64,000 nt of DNA. Source: Clostridia bacterium (lineage in GTDB: Bacteria > Bacillota > Clostridia > Oscillospirales > CAG-272). Location of the stretch: the NCBI GenBank assembly GCA_017399305.1, contig JAFQDK010000038.1, positions 1 through 64,000 on the forward strand, given 5' to 3'. Positions 1 through 7,737 of this stretch are shown piece by piece; positions within the stretch are counted from its first letter, which is position 1, and each line of letters starts with the position of its first letter. The notes beneath the pieces are model-generated. The model worked only from the letters and a program-made list of their open reading frames with translations. It had not been told where the DNA came from and did not search any database. A program made the translations under genes and the position numbers.

Positions 1-723
1 CGCAGATTGCCGCTTGGTTATAAAATAGACAACCTTGAGCCTATTAAAAGATACCCACGTTGCTCATTAAGAAGCGAAGCGGCTGACGCATTCAACAGAA
101 TGTTCGATGATATGGAAAAAGAAGGGCTGAAAGTGCCAACCGTGACAGATGCAATGCGTACATACGCAAAGCAGTATGCACTTTTCACCGGCTATCTTGG
201 CAGACTTCGCCGAACATTCGGATACACTTTTGAAGAGGCGCGCAGAGTTGTAATGCGTTCGTGTGCGGTACCCTGCTCTTCTGAGCATCAATGGGGTGTT
301 GCGGTTGATATGTACCACCTTGACATGACCGAATACGGCACAAAAAAGCACCACTACTTTGACATTACTCCCGAGTGGGCATGGGTGCATGAAAACGGCA
401 AAAAATACGGCATTGTACTGCGTTACCCTGCAGACAAGACCGATCTGACAGGCTGTATATATGAGGCATGGCATTTCAGATACGTAGGCAAAACTGTAGC
501 GCACATACTCATGGCAAGAGGCATTACGCTTGAAGAATACATGGGAGCAAAGCTCGGACTTTTAAACCTTGATTCAAGCGTTACGGTGAAGAGCGGAGCC
601 TTCCATTCGATAACCGCATTTTCACGCGATACAGGACTGCTTCAGCTTACAGGCAAGCATTTTATATCTGTATCTGACAATGTGACGATTACCGAAAAAA
701 GTAACGAGTTATCCGAATGCTAA
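1..723 (+). CDS. VanY-type D,D-carboxypeptidase (peptidase M15B), 5' end outside window
   Basis: Probable zinc D-alanyl-D-alanine carboxypeptidase that trims the terminal D-Ala of peptidoglycan stem peptides. The family signature is visible as SSEHQWGVAVDMY (zinc His and Asp) and, further on, EAWHFRYVG (catalytic Glu and third zinc His). The frame is open to the first base of the window and reads RRLPLGYKID. This resembles the conserved region just after the signal or anchor segment of VanY proteins, so the TTG at position 7 is unlikely to be the start and the N-terminus is missing. The C-terminal 60 residues after the catalytic domain are not recognised. A strong terminator follows the stop codon directly. 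Confidence 0.85.
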   Translation, partial: RRLPLGYKIDNLEPIKRYPRCSLRSEAADAFNRMFDDMEKEGLKVPTVTDAMRTYAKQYALFTGYLGRLRRTFGYTFEEARRVVMRSCAVPCSSEHQWGVAVDMYHLDMTEYGTKKHHYFDITPEWAWVHENGKKYGIVLRYPADKTDLTGCIYEAWHFRYVGKTVAHILMARGITLEEYMGAKLGLLNLDSSVTVKSGAFHSITAFSRDTGLLQLTGKHFISVSDNVTITEKSNELSEC

Positions 724-730
724 ATAAAAA

Positions 731-755
731 ACACCGCCAAATGGCGGTGTTTTTT
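731..755 (+). terminator. Intrinsic terminator after the VanY-like gene
   Basis: Perfect 8-bp stem (ACACCGCC / GGCGGTGT) with loop AAAT, followed by a T run. It also serves the convergent gene ending at 754. Confidence 0.85.
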
Positions 756-981
756 ATAGAGTGTCTTCAAGAACATCAATCAGGTGTATGGGGTCAAGCT
801 GCGCCTCTGTGCAGAGATTTGCAAAATGCAATGCATCTTCGTACTTGGCAAAAGCATCTGACACGTGCGCTTTAACCGCATTTTGCTTTTTGTCTTCACA
901 TATAACAAGAATACCGTACGAGCTATAGCGCCCGTTTTCTTTAGACACAAAAAACTCTTTAACGGGTAGATATCGGTACAA
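754..981 (-). CDS. DUF6514-like small protein
   Basis: A 75-residue protein of unknown function. The stretch YRYLPVKEFF...NGRYSSYGI recalls the small clostridial DUF6514 family (recognition from memory). I chose the TTG at 981 as start because an AGGGAGGAGG site at 991-1000 sits 9 bases upstream. The in-frame ATG at 1014 would leave that site inside the gene. With the TTG start, the gene overlaps the 3' end of the upstream XRE gene by 23 bases, so the two are co-transcribed and probably translationally coupled. The function is not known. Confidence 0.6.
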   Translation of the reverse strand: MYRYLPVKEFFVSKENGRYSSYGILVICEDKKQNAVKAHVSDAFAKYEDALHFANLCTEAQLDPIHLIDVLEDTL

Positions 982-1195
982 GCAGCCCAACCTCCTCCCT
1001 GAATGTTTCAACATCTAATTTAAGAAATAATATCAAACGAAGCATTACTAAAGAACCTGGAAGTTTTTCGCCCTTTTCAACACGCTGATACCAGCGAACC
1101 GAAACTGAAACAGCCTCTGCCACTTGCCGTTGTGTATATCCCATAGCATCTCTGGCATGATACACTTCTGTGGAGAACTTTGAATTGATTGGCAT
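959..1195 (-). CDS. XRE-family helix-turn-helix regulator
   Basis: A 78-residue protein that is essentially one HTH_3 domain. The recognition region reads MGYTQRQVAEAVSVSVRWYQ RVEKGEK-like, with the typical second-helix Gln and Glu-Lys-Gly ending. There is no sensor domain, so it is probably a simple DNA-binding repressor. An AAGGAGGTGG site lies 6 bases before the ATG. It is the first gene of a two-gene unit with the DUF6514-like gene. The target is unknown; autoregulation is the usual guess for such stand-alone XRE proteins. Confidence 0.8.
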   Translation of the reverse strand: MPINSKFSTEVYHARDAMGYTQRQVAEAVSVSVRWYQRVEKGEKLPGSLVMLRLILFLKLDVETFREEVGLLVPISTR

Positions 1196-1454
1196 ATTAT
1201 ACCACCTCCTTTTTGGGTAAGAGGAATAATATACCTATTCATGCGAGAGGCAAACGGCGCAGTAGTTCGCCTTGTGAAAAATGACGAAAAATTTCTTTTT
1301 CAGTCGATAAAAAATCAGCAGCAAAAGAGGGTTATTCCTCAAAAATTCAGCGGGTTTTTGTAGAGTTCCGCTAAAAAACAAATAGGCGTGGGACTTTCCC
1401 ACGCCTATTTGTTTTGCTTGCTTAAATTTTGTCTTTGATGATTTTTAAAAAGGA
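1196..1454. other. Intergenic region (259 bp)
   Basis: Holds the ribosome site of the XRE gene, a possible -10 (TATATT on the minus strand at 1228-1233) without a convincing -35, and the terminator at 1375-1415. No small gene with a ribosome site was seen. Confidence 0.5.
1375..1415 (-). terminator. Bidirectional intrinsic terminator
   Basis: Perfect 18-bp stem (arms 1375-1392 and 1398-1415) with loop ACTTT. The A and T ends of the arms give a U run in either direction. It lies 40 bp after the stop of the small exported protein gene. Confidence 0.85.
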
Positions 1455-1874
1455 TTAATAGATTGCGTCACACGCCTGACTTATGTAGTCACAAACACCG
1501 TTGCGCCATACCTCACACTGGAAAACAAGCTGATAACCGTTTCCGGGAACGATGTTTGGCACCGTTCCATGGAAAGAATACATATTAAATGAGTCAACCG
1601 TCATGGTAGGATCGGTCCACTCTTTAACAATGCGCTGAGGATTCTCGTCCATCGCGATAAGGCGGATGGAGGTGTTCATCATTGTTGCGCCTGTGCGAAT
1701 TGCAATATCAACATAGCAATGCGCGGTGGTACCGTCAGCATCATGTGACAATGTCACAGTTGATGTGTTGCTCCACTGTGGCTCAATAATATCGGGCAGA
1801 GCTGCAAAAGAATTGCAGGTAAAGCAAGAAAGCATCAGAAGACAAGCAAGCAATAAGCAGTTGATTTTTCTCAT
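1455..1874 (-). CDS. Small exported protein of unknown function
   Basis: A 139-residue protein with a clear signal peptide (MRKINCLLLACLLMLSCF..., cleavage probably after ...SFA near residue 24). The mature part is beta-rich and has three cysteines after the signal (in TAHCYVD, FQCEVW and SQACDA, plus one in GVCDY). No catalytic motif is recognised. It lies downstream of the ECF sigma/anti-sigma pair on the same strand. Its only Shine-Dalgarno-like sequence (GTGAGG) is buried in the 3' arm of a terminator-like hairpin whose T run touches the start codon, so expression may depend on opening that hairpin. Confidence 0.65.
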   Translation of the reverse strand: MRKINCLLLACLLMLSCFTCNSFAALPDIIEPQWSNTSTVTLSHDADGTTAHCYVDIAIRTGATMMNTSIRLIAMDENPQRIVKEWTDPTMTVDSFNMYSFHGTVPNIVPGNGYQLVFQCEVWRNGVCDYISQACDAIY

Positions 1875-1922
1875 AAAAAAACCTCACTTTCGCTATATTC
1901 ATTAATATATACGAAAGTGAGG
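1875..1922 (-). terminator. Terminator-like hairpin abutting the start codon of the exported protein
   Basis: On the minus strand: CCTCACTTTCG (1922-1912), a loop, CGAAAGTGAGG (1892-1882), then seven T and the ATG at 1874. It may end the sigma/anti-sigma transcript or act as an attenuator or ribosome-site sequestering hairpin. Confidence 0.65.
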
Positions 1923-1938
1923 CTCGAATTTTGACAGA

Positions 1939-2619
1939 TTATTTGATATTTTTTGCTATTTTTGTAATTTCTTTTTCAGGAAGTGAAGCGGTTATGGTAA
2001 AAGTACGGTTATCATCACCATAAATCAGCTTAATATAATTCATTTCTTGCTCATTAAGAATATATCCACTCATACCGTCCACTTCAAAAGGTTTAGCCAA
2101 CATATCCTCTGTATCAACGCTTGATTTACTGAAAGGGCTAAGATACAATAGTATTTTTATTTCTTTTTCCCCATTGCTAAACACCTTTTCGTTCCTAGAA
2201 TAAGTTTCATTTTCACTTGATAAATAATACCCACTGGGGAGATATGTTATTGTGTAATCGCCAATCTTATACTCAAGGCTTGTTGTTTTATCATTGAAAG
2301 CGAAAAGTACATATTTTTCAAAGAACGAAACTACGGTTTCGATTACGGTTGCGCGAACGGTGGGCTGGAACATCAGCACTGCAAACGTTATGCTGAAAGC
2401 AATCGCTATCACTGCAACAGCACGGCTGATTCCTTTAAATGACGTTCCCTTTTTCTCGGCGCGGCGAATCTCGCGCGCAATCTCGCGGCGCTGTTTATCG
2501 GTGGGAGGTATTACCTCAACGTCCATTGCCTCAAGCTCGGCAATATCCAGCTCGGCGGCTTCTTGAATAGCTCTTTTCAAAAACGCCTCTTGGAGAGCAT
2601 CATCATATTTATTTTTCAT
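1939..2619 (-). CDS. Membrane-anchored anti-sigma-like protein
   Basis: A 226-residue single-pass membrane protein that is probably the anti-sigma factor of the ECF sigma encoded just upstream. The first ~90 residues are cytoplasmic, charged and helical. A membrane segment (GISRAVAVIAIAFSITFAVL) follows near residues 65-84, then an extracellular domain of ~140 residues resembling DUF4367-type sensor domains (TYLPSGYYLSS..., MSGYILNEQE). There is no ZAS zinc motif (HxxxCxxC), so it would be a non-zinc type. Its ATG overlaps the sigma stop codon in ATGA, which argues for 1:1 coupled synthesis. Assignment rests on gene order and topology. Confidence 0.7.
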   Translation of the reverse strand: MKNKYDDALQEAFLKRAIQEAAELDIAELEAMDVEVIPPTDKQRREIAREIRRAEKKGTSFKGISRAVAVIAIAFSITFAVLMFQPTVRATVIETVVSFFEKYVLFAFNDKTTSLEYKIGDYTITYLPSGYYLSSENETYSRNEKVFSNGEKEIKILLYLSPFSKSSVDTEDMLAKPFEVDGMSGYILNEQEMNYIKLIYGDDNRTFTITASLPEKEITKIAKNIK

Positions 2620-3173
2620 TTGTTATGCACCTCCATTTTCTTTTTCAAAAGTTTCTTTGCGCGGTATAACCTTGTTGCAACATTCTCATATGAGATGTTC
2701 AACATTTTTGAAATCTCTTTTTCGTCAACTTCGCAAAGATATTTTAAATACAATATATTCTTATATGTATCGGGCAACGAATATATACACCGCACCAAAT
2801 TTTTGTATCCCTCGTTGTTTATCACAACGTCAAGCGCGGATTCCTGCTTTTCGTCTATAGTTGAGGCATCAAAAACGCTTTCCATATCGACCGTCTGCTT
2901 GCCGCTTTGCGAACGGAGAAAATCAATTGCCATGTTCTTGGTAGCTACAGTAACATATGTTTTAACCGACTTTTCATTGTCAATCTGCAATTTACTGCTG
3001 CTTTTAATAAGCTTTAGCATAGTGTCATGCACTACATCTGCCGCGGTCTCCCTATTGCAGGTAACCTTATATGCCGCCGCAAACATGATATTATAATACT
3101 TCTCATAAACATATTCAATTTTTCGCTTTTCTTCTGCAGAAGAACACAGGGACAAATATAATTGAATCATCAC
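2616..3173 (-). CDS. ECF-type RNA polymerase sigma factor
   Basis: A 185-residue sigma-70 family factor of extracytoplasmic-function type. Region 2 is visible as AAYKVTCNRETAADVVHDTMLKL followed by TYVTVATKNMAIDFLR. Region 4 is ...SLPDTYKNILYLKYLCEVDE KEISKMLNISYENVATRLYRAKK. There is no region 1 or 3. It is followed at once by its presumed anti-sigma. The promoter is of sigma-A type, but a 26-bp perfect palindrome covers the -35, so another DNA-binding protein may gate it. The regulon cannot be read from this window. Confidence 0.85.
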   Translation of the reverse strand: MMIQLYLSLCSSAEEKRKIEYVYEKYYNIMFAAAYKVTCNRETAADVVHDTMLKLIKSSSKLQIDNEKSVKTYVTVATKNMAIDFLRSQSGKQTVDMESVFDASTIDEKQESALDVVINNEGYKNLVRCIYSLPDTYKNILYLKYLCEVDEKEISKMLNISYENVATRLYRAKKLLKKKMEVHNK

Positions 3174-3201
3174 GTGTTACCTCTCCTATTTCTTCAATTA
3201 T

Positions 3202-3229
3202 ATTATACAATATTTGACACTTTTGTCAA
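3202..3229 (-). promoter_or_regulatory. Promoter of the ECF sigma/anti-sigma operon
   Basis: On the minus strand, TTGACA (3229-3224) and TATAAT (3207-3202), spacing 16. Confidence 0.7.
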
Positions 3230-3234
3230 ATATT
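3209..3234. promoter_or_regulatory. Perfect 26-bp palindrome over the ECF sigma promoter
   Basis: AATATTTGACA (3209-3219), CTTT spacer, TGTCAAATATT (3224-3234). The arms contain TTGACA in both orientations. It is a likely operator. Confidence 0.5.
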
Positions 3235-3263
3235 AAAGCACCGTATAACTTATACGGTGCTTT
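3235..3263 (-). terminator. Hairpin overlapping the 3' end of the activase gene
   Basis: 13-bp stem AAAGCACCGTATA / TATACGGTGCTTT with a 3-base loop. The stop codon of the activase is inside the hairpin. The U tract on the minus strand is weak. Confidence 0.6.
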
Positions 3264-4182
3264 TTACGTTTACCGGCACTGCATTTGAAAGAATCGGCAT
3301 AAGTTCGTTTTTAATATATTCTTTAAATGTTTTAGCATCAAAGTCTTGTGGGATAAAAATATCGTCTTTGCCAATATCCCGCGCCTTTGCAAGTCCTGTC
3401 GTGTGGTATGGCTGTATATTGATTTCAAGCAGATTATCAAGAGAATTTGCAAGAGAGGCAATATACTTAAAATGCTCGGCTGTGTCATTGACACTTGGAA
3501 TTATCGGGCAGCGCAAAATGATTTTTGCCCCACTTTTATCAAGCATCTTCAAGTTGGCATGAAGCTTTACGCCGTCGCTGCCGATATACTTTCTGTGTTT
3601 TTCGCCCGGCATCATTTTGCAATCAAACAAAAAGATATCGGTGTATTCCTTTGCACGAAGCATATCTTCAATGTCGGCCGCGCCTGATGTTTCAACTGCG
3701 GTGTGCAGACCTGCCGCCTTTGCCGCTTTAAGCAGCTCTATCAAAAACGCGCTTTGTAAAAACGGTTCGCCGCCGCTTACCGTCATGCCACCGCCATTTT
3801 TATAAAAATCTGCATCACGGAGTACCGCAGAGATTACCTCATCAACGCTTTTTTCTCCACCGGTGACCTCAAGCGCACCAGTGGGACAAGCATCGGCACA
3901 AGCAAGGCAACCAACGCATTTTGCGCGGTCTATGGTATGTTTTCCGCCGCTAATAATATGCGCGCCATGCTGACAAACGGTTGCACATTCGCCACAGCCA
4001 ATGCAGCTGCCTGCGTGATAAAAAAGCTCTGATTCTTTTTTCCACGATTCGGGATTGTGGCACCACGCGCATTTCAAGGGGCATCCCTTTAAAAACACCG
4101 TTGTGCGTATACCGGGTCCGTCATGAAGGCTAAAGCGCTGAATGTCAAACACTCTGCCCATAATATCAGATACTGTGCTCAT
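3250..4182 (-). CDS. Glycyl radical enzyme activating enzyme (radical SAM)
   Basis: A 310-residue activase that uses S-adenosylmethionine to place the glycyl radical on the enzyme encoded just upstream. The radical-SAM cluster is C34-x3-C38-x2-C41 (GCPLKCAWCHNP). A ferredoxin-like insert follows with two CxxCxxCxxxC sets (C60-C70 and C89-C99), the mark of activases of non-PFL glycyl radical enzymes. The SAM-binding GGEP is in TVSGGEPFLQ. The ATG at 4182 overlaps the end of the partner gene. The ATG at 4161 fits the usual N-terminus MGRVFDIQRFSLHDGPG better but lacks its own ribosome site, so the start is uncertain. Confidence 0.93.
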   Translation of the reverse strand: MSTVSDIMGRVFDIQRFSLHDGPGIRTTVFLKGCPLKCAWCHNPESWKKESELFYHAGSCIGCGECATVCQHGAHIISGGKHTIDRAKCVGCLACADACPTGALEVTGGEKSVDEVISAVLRDADFYKNGGGMTVSGGEPFLQSAFLIELLKAAKAAGLHTAVETSGAADIEDMLRAKEYTDIFLFDCKMMPGEKHRKYIGSDGVKLHANLKMLDKSGAKIILRCPIIPSVNDTAEHFKYIASLANSLDNLLEINIQPYHTTGLAKARDIGKDDIFIPQDFDAKTFKEYIKNELMPILSNAVPVNVKSTV

Positions 4183-6292
4183 TTCGGTCTATAATCTCCT
4201 GCTGCATTTCCGGCGACAGCTTGGTGAAATATGCAGAAAATCCGCCAACGCGCACAAGCAGGTCACTGTGGTTCTCGGGATGCTCGCGTGCGTCAAGCAA
4301 GGTTTCTCTATCAACGGCGTTAAGCTGAAGCTGAAAACCGCCAAGTCGCATAAATGTACGCACAAACTCAAGCATTTTATCCTCGTTTTCGCCCTGCATA
4401 CAGCTTGGCGTAAACTTCATATTAACGGCAATACCACCAAGGAAATTGCGATGATCCCAAGAAAGGGTTGATAGCATTGCGGCGGTCGGGCCTTTGGTTT
4501 CTCTGCCCTGCACCGGACTTGAGCCTGACGAAAGTGGATAGCCTGCGTGTCTGCCATCGGGCGTCGCTCCGGTTCTTCTACCAAAACGAGCATGCTCATA
4601 ATACGAAAATGCGCCCGGTATCAATGTTGCGCCACGATAGGTATAAAGCCCCTTGCAGCCAGAAAGGATGCTGTCAGAGAGACGCTTTGCAAGAGAATTT
4701 GTAAACTCGTCATCCGTTCCGTAATGCGGCAATTTATTGACAATGCGCAAACGCAATGCCTCGTTACCATCAAAATTATTCTTCAGGATTTCAAGCAGTG
4801 ATTCAACTGTATATTCGCCGTTTTCATACACAAGTACATTTATCGCGGCAAGTGAGTCTACCACATTTGAAAATCCAAGGAAATTGGGTTCAACAAAATT
4901 ATATATCGCGCCGCCTGCATCAACCGCTTTGCCAAGCTTAAGACAATCATCGGTAAGGCAGGAAACTCTCGCGCTCTCCTGACCGTTGCGTGCACGCTCC
5001 ATCTGTGCACGGTTCATATCTATATTGCGGCGCGCAATCTCGCTGTGAAGCACACCTTCAAATACACGGTAAAAGTCATCAAACGACTTTGTCCCACTTC
5101 CGTTTTCCATAGCGGTGAGCAACATTGCGGCAAGATTGTGATAAGGCGAGACAACGTGTATGCCCGACTTGCCCACAGGGGTTATCTCAACGCAACCTGT
5201 GTTGCAATAATTATTTGCATCACTGCGCGGCATACCTGCACGCATAAGTCCCTCTATGATTATGCGGTCATTAAAAAGCGCCGGCTGTGCACAGCCAATG
5301 GCATTGAGTCTGATAGCCTTTTTAATCAGCTCATCACTCATATCATCAGTGACGGCAAGGCTGACCTTGCCATTTGCACTACGCGCATATTCGATAGCCT
5401 CGATTGCAATATGTGTGACCTCGTTCTCCACGGTTTTGCCGTCCTCGGTTGTACCGCCGACCATTGCATCAAGTGCAACATTTGGCAGTATGTATGCTTC
5501 AGGCATCAGCAAAAAGCACGCATATAGCTCAACAGCATCCTCATGCGTGAGCCTGCCTGCGGCAACATCGGCATTGTAAAGGTCAATGAGATAGCGGTCA
5601 ACTCTGCCAAAGTAGTAAAGATCCCACATTGTAACATTGTAAAAATGTATTGCTTCAAGCCCCTCGCGGAAGGTGCGCGGCGGCTGTGCAGGAACTCTGT
5701 CCATCATCTCGGCGATATCAAGCAGTTCCTTTTTCTTTTCGCCATCGGCTTCTTCGGCAAGCGCTCTTGCCTTTTCAGCATAGCGATGCTGAAGGCGGAT
5801 AAGTGCTTCAAGCTCTACCTTGCAACACTCGTAAAACTCACATTTTTCAATGTTTTCGGGAATGTTCATATCAAGCGCCGCCATGCGACAGTTTACTTCG
5901 TCAAGCAAACCGTTTACGCCGACACGCACAAGCTTTGCATAGTCAAGTGCCATGTGCGCCGCGGTGATGTGCGCCCCTTGGGGTGAAAACTTCATGCCCT
6001 TGGCGAGCTCGTCATATTCCTTTTGTTCCTCATCAGTGAGCGGTGAAAGATCAGGAAGACCGACAATCAACTCGCCGTCATTGATGACAGGCTCCATGTT
6101 GTCAAGCAAATATGCCTCGGCATGCGCACGGCGAAGTCGGTATGAATAAAGATTTCCGTTCTGCGACAGCGCGCGCATATAATTTAACCTCTGGCGGCGC
6201 TGGCGATTAAAGTTTACCCACTCTGTAAAGACAGGCCCTGTCTTATAAAAGGCGCGAAGCGAGTTTATTCTATCTATTGCAGACTGTTTCAT
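4166..6292 (-). CDS. Glycyl radical enzyme, substrate unknown (dehydratase/lyase type)
   Basis: A 708-residue member of the PFL-like superfamily. The active-site loop is NTGCVEI with Cys367 and Glu369. The radical loop is RVGGF with the radical on Gly684. Cys followed by x-Glu is typical of glycyl radical eliminases (glycerol/diol dehydratase, CutC, HypD) rather than formate lyase, which has CC. It is shorter than those families, which run about 790-850 residues, and Ile rather than the common Pro follows the GCVE. It sits between an SDR (1-base gap) and its activase. The substrate is not assignable by eye; an alcohol or carbonyl handled by the SDR is the natural guess. Confidence 0.88.
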   Translation of the reverse strand: MKQSAIDRINSLRAFYKTGPVFTEWVNFNRQRRQRLNYMRALSQNGNLYSYRLRRAHAEAYLLDNMEPVINDGELIVGLPDLSPLTDEEQKEYDELAKGMKFSPQGAHITAAHMALDYAKLVRVGVNGLLDEVNCRMAALDMNIPENIEKCEFYECCKVELEALIRLQHRYAEKARALAEEADGEKKKELLDIAEMMDRVPAQPPRTFREGLEAIHFYNVTMWDLYYFGRVDRYLIDLYNADVAAGRLTHEDAVELYACFLLMPEAYILPNVALDAMVGGTTEDGKTVENEVTHIAIEAIEYARSANGKVSLAVTDDMSDELIKKAIRLNAIGCAQPALFNDRIIIEGLMRAGMPRSDANNYCNTGCVEITPVGKSGIHVVSPYHNLAAMLLTAMENGSGTKSFDDFYRVFEGVLHSEIARRNIDMNRAQMERARNGQESARVSCLTDDCLKLGKAVDAGGAIYNFVEPNFLGFSNVVDSLAAINVLVYENGEYTVESLLEILKNNFDGNEALRLRIVNKLPHYGTDDEFTNSLAKRLSDSILSGCKGLYTYRGATLIPGAFSYYEHARFGRRTGATPDGRHAGYPLSSGSSPVQGRETKGPTAAMLSTLSWDHRNFLGGIAVNMKFTPSCMQGENEDKMLEFVRTFMRLGGFQLQLNAVDRETLLDAREHPENHSDLLVRVGGFSAYFTKLSPEMQQEIIDRNEHSI

Positions 6293-6293
6293 A

Positions 6294-7028
6294 TTAATAA
6301 TTCAAGCCTCCGTTTATGTATATCGGCATACCTGCAATCCTATTGCTTTTATCCGATGCGAGAAATGCCGCAAGGTCGGCAATTTCGTCGGGATGCGCCA
6401 TTCTGCCAAAAGCACTGTTCCATGCATCCGACTTGCCCTCTTCCCACAGCATCATCTCGGTGGTGACGGGACCGGGGGCGATATTCTGGAGTACCACGCC
6501 GTGCTTGAACAGTACCTTGGCAAGCCCAAGACACATACCGCGCACGCTCCATTTTGATATGCCATAAGGCGTGATATGCGGCTGATGTCCGCACTCGGAA
6601 CCGATGACGATTATCTTACCCTTGAAATCGCCCTCGTTGTTTTCAAGATAGTAATTTGCGGCAGACTGACAGCAGAAATATGCACCTTTTACGTTTACGG
6701 AGAAGATTCTGTCCCATTCTTCCTCGCGTACCTGCAAAAACTTTTCACGGTCAATAACGCCTGCATTGTTGACTACCACATTCAGGCCGCCCATGTATTC
6801 GGCGGCTTTTTTCATTACGTCAGGACCTTTTGAAACGTCGGAAACATCCCACTCAATGGCATATGCATTTGCGCCAAGCGCCTTAAGTTTCTCTAACACC
6901 GGCACAAGAGTTTGCATATTTCTGCCTGTGATTACAAGGTCTGCCCCCTCTTTTGCATAGCAAAGTGCTATTGCCTCGCCAATACCGCGGCTTGCGCCTA
7001 CGATAAGCGCCTTTTTACCTTTCAGCAT
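6294..7028 (-). CDS. Short-chain dehydrogenase/reductase
   Basis: A 244-residue NAD(P)-dependent oxidoreductase. It shows the dinucleotide motif GASRGIG (11-17), NNAG (87-90), catalytic Ser144, and Tyr155-x3-Lys159 (YGISK). Length and motifs fit classical SDRs of the FabG/gluconate dehydrogenase class. It is first in an operon with the glycyl radical enzyme and its activase. The stop is followed after one base by the next ATG, so the three are expressed together. It probably interconverts the alcohol or ketone substrate or product of the radical enzyme. An alternative is that it only regenerates cofactor. Confidence 0.88.
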   Translation of the reverse strand: MLKGKKALIVGASRGIGEAIALCYAKEGADLVITGRNMQTLVPVLEKLKALGANAYAIEWDVSDVSKGPDVMKKAAEYMGGLNVVVNNAGVIDREKFLQVREEEWDRIFSVNVKGAYFCCQSAANYYLENNEGDFKGKIIVIGSECGHQPHITPYGISKWSVRGMCLGLAKVLFKHGVVLQNIAPGPVTTEMMLWEEGKSDAWNSAFGRMAHPDEIADLAAFLASDKSNRIAGMPIYINGGLNY

Positions 7029-7064
7029 ATCAAAACCTCCGAAAAGATATAATTATCCATATCT

Positions 7065-7093
7065 ATTATACATTGAAAGTATAACACCGTAAA
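7065..7093 (-). promoter_or_regulatory. Promoter of the SDR-glycyl radical operon
   Basis: On the minus strand TTTACG (7093-7088), 17-bp spacer, TATAAT (7070-7065). It has a weak -35 and a perfect -10. Confidence 0.55.
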
Positions 7094-7127
7094 TGCATTT
7101 TTCGGTTATATTTGTAAAAAAAGGACC

Positions 7128-7144
7128 TTCATTTGAAAAATGAA
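7128..7144. promoter_or_regulatory. Inverted repeat between divergent promoters
   Basis: TTCATTT-GAA-AAATGAA between the SDR and pncC promoters. It is a possible operator, but such AT-rich repeats can arise by chance. Confidence 0.3.
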
Positions 7145-7167
7145 TTCTCAAAAAATGTTGCTTTTCT

Positions 7168-7196
7168 TTGCATTTTTTGCTTTAATTGTATATAAG
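7168..7196 (+). promoter_or_regulatory. Promoter of pncC
   Basis: TTGCAT (7168-7173), 17-bp spacer, TATAAG (7191-7196), about 28 bp before the start codon. Confidence 0.6.
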
Positions 7197-7223
7197 ATAT
7201 ATTTGTTTAAAGGAACGTGAGAT

Positions 7224-7703
7224 ATGAAAAAACTCAACGAAAAACTTGTAGATTTGCTATGCGAAAAGGGCTGGCACATTTCATTTGCCGAATCTTGCAC
7301 CGGCGGAAAAGCCGCCGCAGGCATTGTTGATGTCGCAAATGCATCGGCGGTTCTCGATGCCTCGTTTGTAACCTACTCAAACGAAGCGAAAATCAAGTAT
7401 CTTGGCGTTTCTCCCGACACTATTGCAAAAAACGGTGTTGTCAGTGAAGAGGTAGCAATTGAAATGGCAAAAGGCACAGCAAAAGCAAACAATGCCGAAG
7501 TCGGTGTCGGCATTACAGGCATTGCAGGTCCTACAGGAGCTACTAAAAACAAGCCAATCGGCATGGTGTGTTTCGGGTTCTATATAAACGGAGAATGCCA
7601 TACTGCAACAAAGCAATTTGGCGCAATTGGCAGAAATACCGTTCGCGACGCAAGTGTAGACTTTGTATACGATACGCTGTGTGCAATACTCTCTGAAAAC
7701 TAA
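7224..7703 (+). CDS. pncC: Nicotinamide-nucleotide amidase (CinA C-terminal domain protein)
   Basis: A 159-residue stand-alone CinA_C domain that deamidates nicotinamide mononucleotide to nicotinic acid mononucleotide in pyridine nucleotide salvage. The family signatures are AESCTGGK near residue 23 (catalytic Ser), VTYSNEAK, GVVSEEVA, and GITGIAGPTGAT near residue 98. Length is normal for the single-domain form. The ribosome site AGGAACGTGAG precedes the ATG. It is monocistronic: its own promoter and a strong terminator bracket it, and it is divergent from the SDR operon. Confidence 0.92.
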   Translation: MKKLNEKLVDLLCEKGWHISFAESCTGGKAAAGIVDVANASAVLDASFVTYSNEAKIKYLGVSPDTIAKNGVVSEEVAIEMAKGTAKANNAEVGVGITGIAGPTGATKNKPIGMVCFGFYINGECHTATKQFGAIGRNTVRDASVDFVYDTLCAILSEN

Positions 7704-7735
7704 AAAAACTGCAGCCCAAAGGCTGCAGTTTTTTT
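7702..7735. terminator. Bidirectional terminator between pncC and the secreted GH31 gene
   Basis: Stem AAAAAACTGCAGCC / GGCTGCAGTTTTTT with loop CAAA. It serves the convergent genes on both sides. Confidence 0.9.
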
Positions 7736-7737
7736 AG

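Noticed and set aside
2563-3096. Plus-strand frame with hydrophobic stretches opposite the ECF sigma gene
   Set aside because: Hydrophobicity arises from the reverse complement of charged helices. There is no start signal.
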